From Ulvibacter sp047614245 (GTDB lineage Bacteria; Bacteroidota; Bacteroidia; Flavobacteriales; Flavobacteriaceae): a DNA stretch of 12,705 nt. The notes under the pieces were generated by a model, which was not told the origin of the DNA, searched no databases, and saw nothing but the letters and a program-made list of their open reading frames with translations. The stretch's first letter is position 1, and every line of letters starts with the position of its first letter. The stretch spans positions 1 through 12,705 of the forward strand of contig JBLHIC010000076.1 in the NCBI GenBank assembly GCA_047614245.1, in the 5' to 3' direction. Shown piece after piece: positions 1-6,546 of this stretch. Made by a program: the position numbers and the translations under genes.

Positions 1-381
1 GTAATTAAACGCGATTGTGAATTTTTTAATTTTCCCATTTTCTGAACCATTTTTAAAAACAAAAATACCACCTGCCTGGTTTAAACTAATATCGGTGTCT
101 ACGCTTTTCGTTCTTGTATTAAAGTATTTAGCTCTATTATCGGTATCGTTTCCTGCAATTGAAAATGCTGCGCTAGAAGTTAAGAAAACGGCACCTCCCG
201 CTGGATTGATACTGAGCGCAGATAAATCTCCCCCAAGCGCACCAAAAGCTCCGCTTAATGCATTAAATCTAGCGGTTCCAGTTTGAGATTCAGAAGAATA
301 AATTAAACCATCGGTGATGCCTTGTGCTCTGGCATTCTCAAAAGCCAAAGTAGCTAAGAGTAAGAAAGTAATTCTTTTCAT
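1..381 (-). CDS. FadL/OmpP1-type outer-membrane porin, partial
   Basis: My reading of the minus strand gives an open frame from an ATG at 379-381 to the window edge, 127 codons without a stop, so the C-terminal part lies outside. The N-terminus MKRITFLLLATLAFENARAQ is a Sec signal peptide, with cleavage likely after ARA. It is followed by GITDGLIYSSESQTGTARF, then NALSGAFGALGGDLSALSI and NPAG. I recognise this block as the conserved start of the Bacteroidota FadL/OmpP1-like beta-barrel proteins (Toluene_X family), often labelled hemin receptor or outer membrane transport protein. Full members are about 450-520 residues, so roughly three quarters is missing. The family moves hydrophobic compounds across the outer membrane; the substrate here is unknown. 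It starts 34 bp after the lipoprotein gene on the same strand and is probably co-transcribed with it. Confidence 0.85.
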   Translation of the reverse strand, partial: MKRITFLLLATLAFENARAQGITDGLIYSSESQTGTARFNALSGAFGALGGDLSALSINPAGGAVFLTSSAAFSIAGNDTDNRAKYFNTRTKSVDTDISLNQAGGIFVFKNGSENGKIKKFTIAFNY

Positions 382-415
382 AGAAATAAATTGAAATTTT
401 CAGATACGAACTATA

Positions 416-1486
416 TTATTGTCCTCCGCCTCTTCTTCCGCTTGATCTTCCACCTCTATTACTAGAAGCGGGTCTGGATGTTGGTCTTGACGCAGGCCTG
501 GATGTTGGTCTTGACGCAGGTCTGGAAGTTGGTCTTGACGCAGGTCTGGAAGTTGGTCTTGACGCAGGTCTGGAAGTTGGTCTTGACGCAGGTCTGGAAG
601 TTGGTCTTGATTCAGGCCTTGATATTGGTCTTGTTCTAGATGTAGGTCGAGTATTATATTCAGGTCTTGAATTTGAAGGTCTATTTGCTTTTGATCTAGA
701 TCGATCAGTTCTACCTCTGCGATTCATTTCTGAACGGGAGTAAGAATTCCTTCCAACAGCGTCACGATTTGATTGATTTCTATATGTGCTCCTTCCTGCC
801 AAGTAATTGCTATTTCTTCTTCCTCTGTTGTAGGCGATGTTATTCCCATAGCCGTAACCATTATAATTGTTATAATACCCTCCATAAAAAGGATATCCCC
901 AGCCATTATTAAAGCCCCAACCATTATTAAAGCCCCAGCCATTATTGAGACCCCAACCATTGTTGAAACCCCAACCATTGTTGAAACCCCAACCATTGTT
1001 GAAACCCCAACCATTGTTGAAGCCCCATCCATTATTGAAGCCCCAGCCGTTGTTAAAGCCCAAATAAGGGGTGTTCCAATTACCGTAACCATAGCCGCCG
1101 CCATTATAAATATTGACTGTAACGTTATCTGAGTTACTGCCCCAAGGTCCATAACCTTCTTCGTAATTAATTTCTTCCGTGACTATATAGCCATCTTCAT
1201 CTAAGGTTTCAATCGTAGAATAAGCATCAATATCTGTAAAAATGGCTCCTTCCTCAGGTAGATCTTCATAAGATCCAGCCTTTGTCTTAAAATATTGTTT
1301 GTAATAGTTAGTTTTATCAACCTCCTGCTCAGAATCACTGATTACAACTGCATCTTCGGAAGCATATATCCCGTCTGAGCTATTATATCTCTGGTTTTGA
1401 GTGCTACAGGCACTTAAAATGAGTATAAACATTCCGGATACTAAGAGTGGGAATGCTTTTTTTAAGGAAATAAAGAGGGTTCTCAT
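416..1486 (-). CDS. Repeat-rich lipoprotein of unknown function
   Basis: The 356-residue product begins with a type II signal peptide: Arg2, Lys9 and Lys10, a hydrophobic run, then lipobox LSAC with Cys27 as the lipidation site. After an acidic region rich in Asp, Glu and Tyr (about 30-120) comes a Gly/Tyr/Asn-rich stretch holding nine copies of the hexapeptide NNGW-G-F/L/Y (residues 145-198). The tail is very basic (Arg/Ser-rich), with six copies of the octapeptide SRPTSRPA (about 290-339), ending in GRRGGGQ. No enzymatic domain is visible. The low-complexity Gly/Trp/Asn and Arg/Ser/Pro regions suggest a flexible surface or periplasmic protein that might bind polyanions or cell wall; this is inference. 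It is divergent from proS and lies just upstream of the FadL-type gene in the same direction. I do not recognise a named family. Confidence 0.8.
   Translation of the reverse strand: MRTLFISLKKAFPLLVSGMFILILSACSTQNQRYNSSDGIYASEDAVVISDSEQEVDKTNYYKQYFKTKAGSYEDLPEEGAIFTDIDAYSTIETLDEDGYIVTEEINYEEGYGPWGSNSDNVTVNIYNGGGYGYGNWNTPYLGFNNGWGFNNGWGFNNGWGFNNGWGFNNGWGFNNGWGLNNGWGFNNGWGFNNGWGYPFYGGYYNNYNGYGYGNNIAYNRGRRNSNYLAGRSTYRNQSNRDAVGRNSYSRSEMNRRGRTDRSRSKANRPSNSRPEYNTRPTSRTRPISRPESRPTSRPASRPTSRPASRPTSRPASRPTSRPASRPTSRPASRPTSRPASSNRGGRSSGRRGGGQ
471..638 (-). repeat. 24-bp in-frame tandem repeat (SRPTSRPA)
   Basis: Six 24-bp units lie end to end at 471-614, with a degenerate seventh at 615-638. On the plus strand each unit reads ggtctgga(t/a)gttggtct followed by tgacgca or a variant. 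The units at 519-542, 543-566 and 567-590 are identical; those at 471 and 495 differ by one or two bases, and the one at 591 differs only near its end. The unit length is a multiple of three, so copy-number changes keep the lipoprotein frame. Confidence 0.95.
893..1054 (-). repeat. 18-bp in-frame tandem repeat (NNGWGF)
   Basis: Nine 18-bp units run without gaps. On the coding strand each reads roughly AA(T/C)AA(T/C)GG(T/C)TGGGG(T/C)TTC. The units at 965-982, 983-1000 and 1001-1018 are identical, while outer units carry mainly third-position changes. Unit six (947-964) gives Leu and the last (893-910) gives Tyr in place of Phe. Mostly synonymous drift means the peptide, not only the DNA, is under selection. 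Confidence 0.95.
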
Positions 1487-1501
1487 ATCAATAACTTTTA
1501 A

Positions 1502-1532
1502 TTGTTGGACAATATAAAAATAAGTAGTTTTG
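1502..1532 (+). promoter_or_regulatory. Putative proS promoter
   Basis: TAGTTTTG at 1525-1532 fits the Bacteroidota -7 element TAnnTTTG exactly. Two TTG triplets upstream (1502-1504 and 1505-1507) sit 20 and 17 nt away and could serve as the -33 element. Transcription would start near 1538, leaving a leader of about 50 nt. The -7 box lies inside a dyad (see 1523-1544). Confidence 0.5.
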
Positions 1533-1544
1533 CCGAGAACTACT
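1523..1544. promoter_or_regulatory. Inverted repeat over the proS -7 box
   Basis: Perfect 7-bp arms, AGTAGTT (1523-1529) and AACTACT (1538-1544), are separated by 8 bp. The dyad covers the putative -7 element and start point of proS, a place where a bound repressor would block transcription. It could also be chance in AT-rich DNA. Confidence 0.35.
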
Positions 1545-1586
1545 AATATTTAACTAAGACACAACATTTGTGCCAAACTACGGGCT

Positions 1587-3062
1587 ATGGCTAAGAATTT
1601 AACAACACGAAAAGAGGACTACTCTAGGTGGTACAATGAGTTAGTAATTCAAGCAGATCTTGCTGAAAATTCGGGAGTAAGGGGGTGCATGGTTATCAAG
1701 CCTTACGGTTATGGGATTTGGGAGAAAATGCAGGCCGAGCTCGATCGAATGTTTAAAGAAACGGGTCATGAAAATGCCTATTTCCCGCTTTTTATACCGA
1801 AATCCTACTTCAGTAAGGAGGCAAGTCACGTAGATGGTTTTGCGAAAGAATGTGCCGTTGTGACCCATTATCGCTTGAAAAATGACGAAAATGGAAAAGG
1901 GATTATCGTGGATCCTGATGCTAAACTTGAGGAAGAATTAATAGTAAGGCCGACTTCAGAAACAATTATTTGGGATACATATCGAAAATGGATTCAGTCT
2001 TATCGTGATTTACCACTACTTATCAACCAATGGGCTAATGTGGTGCGTTGGGAAATGCGAACAAGGCTATTTTTAAGAACCACTGAGTTCTTGTGGCAAG
2101 AAGGCCATACGGCTCACGCAACCGAAAGTGAAGCTCTAGCGGAAGCAGAACAAATGATAAATGTGTATGCAGATTTCGTTGAAAATTATATGGCTGTACC
2201 TGTAATAATAGGCGTTAAAACAGAGAGTGAGAGGTTTGCGGGGGCCCTTGAAACTTATTGTATTGAGGCATTAATGCAAGATGGCAAGGCACTACAAGCT
2301 GGCACATCACATTTTCTAGGACAGAATTTCGCGAAGGCATTTGATGTAAAGTTTGCTAATAGGGAAGGAAAACAAGATTATGTTTGGGCTACGTCTTGGG
2401 GGGTTTCAACGAGATTGATGGGGGCTTTGGTGATGACGCATAGTGATGATAATGGCTTGGTATTGCCGCCAAAACTTGCGCCAAATCAAGTAGTTATTAT
2501 TCCAATTTATAGAGGAGATGAAGAGTTTAATACTGTTAGTGAAGTTGCATTAGAGCTTCAGAAAGAATTACGCGCTAAAGGTCTTCGGGTTAAGTTTGAT
2601 AATAGGGATACACAAAAACCTGGATGGAAATTTAATGAGTACGAACTCAAAGGAGTGCCAGTGCGCATTGCTGTGGGGCCTAGAGATATCGCGAATGGTA
2701 CTTTTGAAGTAGCAAGAAGAGATACTCTAACGAAAGAGGTTCTTTTGAAAAATGAAGTAGTCGATAAAGTCTCGGACTTAATGGATGAAATTCAGAAAAA
2801 CTTATTTTCAAGAGCCGCGCTTAATCGTACTGATCATACTACTGAAGTTTCCCATTATGATGAGTTTAAGACAGTTCTAGAAACTAAAGGCGGGTTTATA
2901 TCTGCACATTGGGACGGTACTTCAGAGACGGAAGAGAGAATTAAAAACGAAACAAAAGCAACAATTCGGTGTATTCCATTAAATATTAAAAAAGAAGAGG
3001 GAAGATGTATGGTTACTGGGAATCCTTCAAAAGAAAGAGTGTTGTTTGCTAAAGCGTATTAA
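1587..3062 (+). CDS. proS: Proline--tRNA ligase
   Basis: A class II aminoacyl-tRNA synthetase that charges tRNA-Pro with proline in the cytoplasm. The 491-residue length, the start around RKEDYSRWYNELVIQADLAE and the C-terminal Tyr (VLFAKAY) mark the short archaeal/eukaryote-like ProRS type without the editing insertion. Motif 1 is near residues 45-75 (GIWEKMQ to NAYFPLFIP), motif 2 near 150-175 (VVRWEMRTRLFLRTTEFLWQ, then EGHTAH), and motif 3 near 272-287 (GVSTRLMGALVMTHSD). The anticodon-binding domain follows from about 300. The C-terminal domain, which binds zinc through Cys residues in several relatives, keeps Cys462 and Cys474 but has Asp443 in HWDG where I recall Cys, so zinc binding is probably lost. 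The ATG at 1587 gives the expected N-terminus; no strong Shine-Dalgarno sequence is present. Confidence 0.97.
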   Translation: MAKNLTTRKEDYSRWYNELVIQADLAENSGVRGCMVIKPYGYGIWEKMQAELDRMFKETGHENAYFPLFIPKSYFSKEASHVDGFAKECAVVTHYRLKNDENGKGIIVDPDAKLEEELIVRPTSETIIWDTYRKWIQSYRDLPLLINQWANVVRWEMRTRLFLRTTEFLWQEGHTAHATESEALAEAEQMINVYADFVENYMAVPVIIGVKTESERFAGALETYCIEALMQDGKALQAGTSHFLGQNFAKAFDVKFANREGKQDYVWATSWGVSTRLMGALVMTHSDDNGLVLPPKLAPNQVVIIPIYRGDEEFNTVSEVALELQKELRAKGLRVKFDNRDTQKPGWKFNEYELKGVPVRIAVGPRDIANGTFEVARRDTLTKEVLLKNEVVDKVSDLMDEIQKNLFSRAALNRTDHTTEVSHYDEFKTVLETKGGFISAHWDGTSETEERIKNETKATIRCIPLNIKKEEGRCMVTGNPSKERVLFAKAY

Positions 3063-3087
3063 TTTTTTCAAAAAAAGTATAGTACAA

Positions 3088-3118
3088 TTTGCGACATAAT
3101 AAAATAGTTGTATTTTTG
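3088..3118 (+). promoter_or_regulatory. Promoter for tRNA-Glu and rpsT
   Basis: TTTG (3088-3091), 19 nt, then TATTTTTG (3111-3118): both elements and the spacing match the Bacteroidota housekeeping consensus. Transcription would start about 15 nt before the tRNA. No other promoter is evident before rpsT. Confidence 0.75.
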
Positions 3119-3138
3119 CATCCGCGTAAAAAAGCAAT

Positions 3139-3210
3139 GGTCCGTTCGTCTAGGGGTTAGGACGCCAGGTTTTCATCCTGGTAACAGGGGTTCGATTCCC
3201 CTACGGACTA
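3139..3210 (+). tRNA. tRNA-Glu (anticodon TTC)
   Basis: It folds as a standard cloverleaf. The acceptor stem is GGTCCGT with ACGGACT (3203-3209), the first pair being G-U, with A at 3210 as discriminator. The anticodon stem CCAGG/CCTGG encloses loop TTTTCAT, placing anticodon TTC at 3172-3174. The T arm is AGGGG-TTCGATT-CCCCT. CCA is not encoded and must be added afterwards. The rpsT start is 28 nt downstream with no terminator between. Confidence 0.97.
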
Positions 3211-3238
3211 CAAAAGTTAAGAATAAAAAATAAGCAAA

Positions 3239-3490
3239 ATGGCGAATCATAAGTCAGCATTAAAGAGAATTAGAAATAGCGAAACAAAACGTTTACGCAA
3301 TCGTTACCAACACAAAACGACGCGGAACGCAATGAAGAAGTTCAAAGAACTTTCTGCAAAGAAGGAGGCTGAAAAAATGTTTCCTGAGGTTGTTTCTATG
3401 ATAGATAAGTTAGCGAAGAAGAATATTATTCATAATAATAAAGCTTCTAACTTGAAATCTAACATGGCGAAGCACGTAGCTGCGTTATAA
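3239..3490 (+). CDS. rpsT: 30S ribosomal protein S20
   Basis: An 83-residue, very basic, helix-forming protein that binds 16S rRNA in the body of the small subunit during assembly. The start MANHKSALKRIRNSETKRLRN is the classic bS20 N-terminus, and the conserved C-terminal half includes the NIIHNNKASNLKSNMAKHV segment. The length is normal for the family. It lies just after tRNA-Glu, probably on the same transcript, so cleavage at the tRNA 3' end would create a leader of about 28 nt. That leader is A-rich without a Shine-Dalgarno sequence, as usual for Bacteroidota ribosomal genes. An intrinsic terminator follows at 3514. Confidence 0.97.
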   Translation: MANHKSALKRIRNSETKRLRNRYQHKTTRNAMKKFKELSAKKEAEKMFPEVVSMIDKLAKKNIIHNNKASNLKSNMAKHVAAL

Positions 3491-3513
3491 TATAGAAAAC
3501 TCTTAACAAAATT

Positions 3514-3546
3514 AAAACTCTTTCAGGAAACTGAAGGAGTTTTTTT
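3514..3546 (+). terminator. Intrinsic terminator after rpsT
   Basis: The arms AAACTCTTTCAG and CTGAAGGAGTTT form a 12-bp stem with one T-G wobble around a GAAA tetraloop, running into a T tract at 3541-3546. On the minus strand the same hairpin is followed by TTTTAATTTT, so it may also stop transcription coming from the methyltransferase gene. Confidence 0.9.
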
Positions 3547-3616
3547 GTGCGATATTCTCATAATTGAATTCAATATAGCTTTCAGAAAATAGGCAGGTTT
3601 TATTTATTTCTATAAA

Positions 3617-4240
3617 TTATTTCTGAAATACAAAAGAAACTAATCGCGGAACTTTATTTTCAGTTTCAGTATCAAACCATTCGTTGAATTCTAATAATTT
3701 GAAGTTATTACGTTTCGCGGAATTAGTAAACTCAGAAATATGATGGGTAAATGTAGTTAGCTCCTTTATACCATCTTCATCTTCATACCGGGCTTTTGTT
3801 CCTGAATATTGCTTGAAAGGATGCAGTTCACTGATAAAGAAAAGTCCTTCAGTTTTCAGTTTCATAAATACCTGTTGGAAAATAAAATCCAAATCCTCAA
3901 TATGTTCAAGAATAAGACTGGAGGTAATCAAATCAGCAAAACTATCGTTTACCTTCCATTTTTTTGTAATATCTGCTTTTTGAAAATTTACGCGAGGGTC
4001 ATTAATTTTTGCCTTAGCAATATTCAGCATTTCTTGTGAGAAGTCCAGAGCAAGTACTTTTTTAGCCCTTTTGAATAAATACAGCGTGTTTTTACCTGTT
4101 CCACAGCCAAGTTCAATAACATTTTCAAATTTATACTCCTTCAGCGTTTGGACTGTTGCCTTATGGTCCAGGTCTCGGGTTCTATTCTTATTGGTGTCGT
4201 ATTGATTGGCCCAAATATTATATGCTTTCTCTATGGTCAT
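3617..4240 (-). CDS. Class I SAM-dependent methyltransferase
   Basis: A 207-residue cytoplasmic protein with a Rossmann-like methyltransferase fold. Motif I is VIELGCGTG (Glu43 to Gly49), which binds S-adenosylmethionine. An acidic strand end, LALDFS, follows near residue 65, a DI pair near 90 (FQKADITKKW) contacts the adenine side, and DLITSSLILEHIED lies near 103-116. The order fits methyltransferase family 11/25. The N-terminal YNIWANQYD segment is common in small-molecule methyltransferases of the UbiE/BioC/Tam type, but nothing fixes the substrate. It starts with ATG and has no close co-directional partner: 188 bp separate it from pulA and its 3' end faces rpsT. It is probably a single-gene unit. 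Confidence 0.85.
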   Translation of the reverse strand: MTIEKAYNIWANQYDTNKNRTRDLDHKATVQTLKEYKFENVIELGCGTGKNTLYLFKRAKKVLALDFSQEMLNIAKAKINDPRVNFQKADITKKWKVNDSFADLITSSLILEHIEDLDFIFQQVFMKLKTEGLFFISELHPFKQYSGTKARYEDEDGIKELTTFTHHISEFTNSAKRNNFKLLEFNEWFDTETENKVPRLVSFVFQK

Positions 4241-4428
4241 TTCAGTATGTTGTCATGAGATTTATTTTTAAAAGTAAGATTCAATATTGGTTCTTTCATC
4301 TCTTAATTGTATTGCTGCGAGTTGAAGAAAGTTAACTTGAATTGCAATATCATCAAGCCTTTCGGTCGAAACAAAGTTTTAATAAATGTACGAATTACAG
4401 AATAAAACTAATAGGTTAATAAATGAAG
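4241..4428. other. Intergenic region between pulA and the methyltransferase
   Basis: This 188-bp stretch holds no open frame of note. I see a 10-bp palindrome AAGTTAACTT (4329-4338) and a short dyad TTTCG-GT-CGAAA (4360-4371) just after the pulA 3' end. The dyad's 2-nt centre is too tight for a hairpin. The best minus-strand -7 candidate for the methyltransferase is TACTTTTA at 4267-4274, without a clear -33 box. No convincing terminator for pulA is visible. Confidence 0.4.
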
Positions 4429-6414
4429 CTATTTCTGAAACGCTACGAACATAGACAATGGAGGCACTTCAACCGAAGCCTCTAACATTTCCATACCATC
4501 AAAATAAAATTCATCTCCCAGAACGGCTAATCTCCATGCTCCATCCATATCAAAATTGACAGCTTTAGTTTTAGCGTTATAAATCACAAAAATATTATTC
4601 CAAATATCCCCATTCGCATGATTACTGATTTGATAGCTAATTAAACCGTGCTCTACCTTTTTAAATTCAAGATTGTTTCTTACATCTTTGGCGGAAATCA
4701 TCCTAAAACCCGGATGCTTCTTGCGCAAGGCTATCAAGTTTTTATGGTATGTAAATACTTCGGAGTTGAGTACCTTCCAGCTCCAATTGATTTGATTGAT
4801 TGAATCGGGTAAGTTATATGAATTGTGCTCTTCTTTTTTCGTTCGCAACATTTCGGCTCCCGCGTGCATAAAGGCAGTTCCTTGAGATGTCATTACAACG
4901 GCATTCCCTAATTTCACCATAGCCGCTAATTCTTCCTCTTTCGCATCCCTTCTGGATACTTTGAGTTTATCGTAAATTGTATGATTGTCATGGCAGGAGA
5001 CATAGGAAATGGACTGCCAGGGTTCGTTCGTCCAAGGAGCATCCGAATAATTTACGAATTTATAATCGATTTGAGCATGTTCGATGCATCCAACGATTCC
5101 CATTTTAACTGATTCTTCGGTATCTGCTGCTCCGCTTATAAATCCGGTACTCGTATCGTCAAAAACGGAGCCTTTCAATCCGTCCCGAATATCGTCACTG
5201 AAGGCGGCTATTTTCGGCATTTGCATTATGTTCTGTTTCAGTGCTCGCTTTTCAATTGTTAAAGGTGAATCTCCAGCGGTCCAACCCTCACCGTAAATGA
5301 TAATATTCGGATTTACATTTTCAAGGGCCTTTGTGATTTCATTCATAGTTGTTATATCATGAATTCCCATCAGGTCAAATCGAAAACCATCTAAATGGTA
5401 TTCCTTCGCCCAATAAACCACAGACTCTGTAATAAATTTCCGCATCATAGCTCTTTCAGATGCAGTCTCATTTCCGCAGGCAGCAGCATCTGAGAGTTTT
5501 CCGTCATCCCAATGTCTGTAATAATACCCAGGTGTTTCCAGATTAAAATTGGAGTCTTCTGTCCGTCCGGTATGATTATATACAACATCGAGAATAACAC
5601 CAATATCATTATCATGAAACGTTTTTACCATTTCTTTAAATTCTTTAATCCTCACTTCTGCCTTGTACGGATTTGAAGAAAATGAACCTTCAGGGACATT
5701 ATAATTATTCGGGTCATATCCCCAGTTGAACTGTGGGCTGTCCAATTTCGTTTCATTTATCGAATAATGATCATATGTGGGTAGTAAGTGAACATGAGTA
5801 ATTCCCAATTCTTTGAGGTGGTCTACCCCGGTTACAACGCCAGCAGGTCCTTTGGTGGACTCTTCGACTAAGCCCAGGTATTTGCCAGGCATACTCGAAC
5901 CGGATTCAGGGTGAATCGTCATGTCTCTTATGTGTAGCTCATAGATAATGGCTTCATTTGTATAGTTTATTTCCGGGCCTTGGTCTAATTCCCAATCCTT
6001 AGGGTTGGTAGTTTCCAAATCCAGTACCATGGCTCTCTTACCGTTCACTCCGACCGATTGCGCATAAATCCCAGGGGTTTCATCCAACCACTTACCGTCA
6101 ACTTGCACCTGATATGTGTAGTAGGTTCCATTGAGTTTTTCATTTAATTGTTTTTTCCAGATACCGCGGCGATGCTTATCCATTAGATGTGTAGTAAAAG
6201 GTTCACCGCCATCACCAGCGATGTATAAATGCAGTTGAACCTTTTCGGCTGTTGGGGACCATATCTTAAACTCAATTGCTTCCTTGTTGTAGTCTAACCA
6301 GAGATCTGCGAGAATAGGAGTAGGGTAATCGTTATAATCCGCATAGGTTTTCTTGTTTTCTGAACAAGAAATTAGAACGGTGCCAATTAAAAAGACACTA
6401 AGAGAATCTATCAT
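4429..6414 (-). CDS. pulA: Type I pullulanase, lipoprotein
   Basis: A GH13 debranching enzyme hydrolysing alpha-1,6 links in pullulan, branched maltodextrin and glycogen-type glucans. A short signal ends in lipobox LISC (Cys17), predicting lipid anchoring. The order is a CBM48-like beta domain (about 35-140), the type I pullulanase signature FNWGYDP (229-235), then a TIM barrel. Its conserved regions are DVVYNH (276-281), GFRFDLMG with nucleophile Asp347, YGEGW with acid/base Glu376, and SCHDNHT with transition-state Asp476. A C-terminal beta domain follows from about 575. The 661-residue length is normal. Oddly, the signal peptide has Asp3 and no Arg or Lys before the hydrophobic core; a TAA eight codons upstream leaves no better ATG. 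It lies 132 bp after the GH65 gene on the same strand and probably belongs to that alpha-glucan unit. Confidence 0.93.
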   Translation of the reverse strand: MIDSLSVFLIGTVLISCSENKKTYADYNDYPTPILADLWLDYNKEAIEFKIWSPTAEKVQLHLYIAGDGGEPFTTHLMDKHRRGIWKKQLNEKLNGTYYTYQVQVDGKWLDETPGIYAQSVGVNGKRAMVLDLETTNPKDWELDQGPEINYTNEAIIYELHIRDMTIHPESGSSMPGKYLGLVEESTKGPAGVVTGVDHLKELGITHVHLLPTYDHYSINETKLDSPQFNWGYDPNNYNVPEGSFSSNPYKAEVRIKEFKEMVKTFHDNDIGVILDVVYNHTGRTEDSNFNLETPGYYYRHWDDGKLSDAAACGNETASERAMMRKFITESVVYWAKEYHLDGFRFDLMGIHDITTMNEITKALENVNPNIIIYGEGWTAGDSPLTIEKRALKQNIMQMPKIAAFSDDIRDGLKGSVFDDTSTGFISGAADTEESVKMGIVGCIEHAQIDYKFVNYSDAPWTNEPWQSISYVSCHDNHTIYDKLKVSRRDAKEEELAAMVKLGNAVVMTSQGTAFMHAGAEMLRTKKEEHNSYNLPDSINQINWSWKVLNSEVFTYHKNLIALRKKHPGFRMISAKDVRNNLEFKKVEHGLISYQISNHANGDIWNNIFVIYNAKTKAVNFDMDGAWRLAVLGDEFYFDGMEMLEASVEVPPLSMFVAFQK

Positions 6415-6546
6415 TACTAAATAATATTTGAAGCCTTATATTTAGTTCATTATTATACCAATTTAACATTCAAATTTTTAATACGGCATTGAATAACTAA
6501 TCTGGTATTATATATGAAACAATACAATTTAATAAAAAACCAAATC
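6415..6546. other. Gap between GH65 gene and pulA
   Basis: This 132-bp AT-rich spacer has no open frame, no clear minus-strand promoter with both boxes, and no terminator hairpin. pulA may therefore be read through from the genes upstream, but its own weak promoter cannot be excluded. Confidence 0.35.

Noticed and set aside
17..286. Plus-strand open frame of 89 codons
   Set aside because: It is the reverse of the FadL-type gene, whose minus-strand frame has a signal peptide and recognisable family start.
471..1054. CRISPR-like array
   Set aside because: Units of 24 and 18 bp abut without unique spacers and are in frame within a coding sequence.
724..1152. Open frames on both strands across the lipoprotein repeats (also 773-1132 plus)
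   Set aside because: They stay open because a repeat whose length is a multiple of three lacks stops in several frames. Their peptides are low-complexity, and the lipoprotein frame has the signal peptide and silent third-position drift.
3563..3574. Perfect palindrome ATTGAATTCAAT between rpsT and the methyltransferase
   Set aside because: It has no loop or T tract, lies after a good terminator and no gene starts nearby; it is probably chance in AT-rich DNA.
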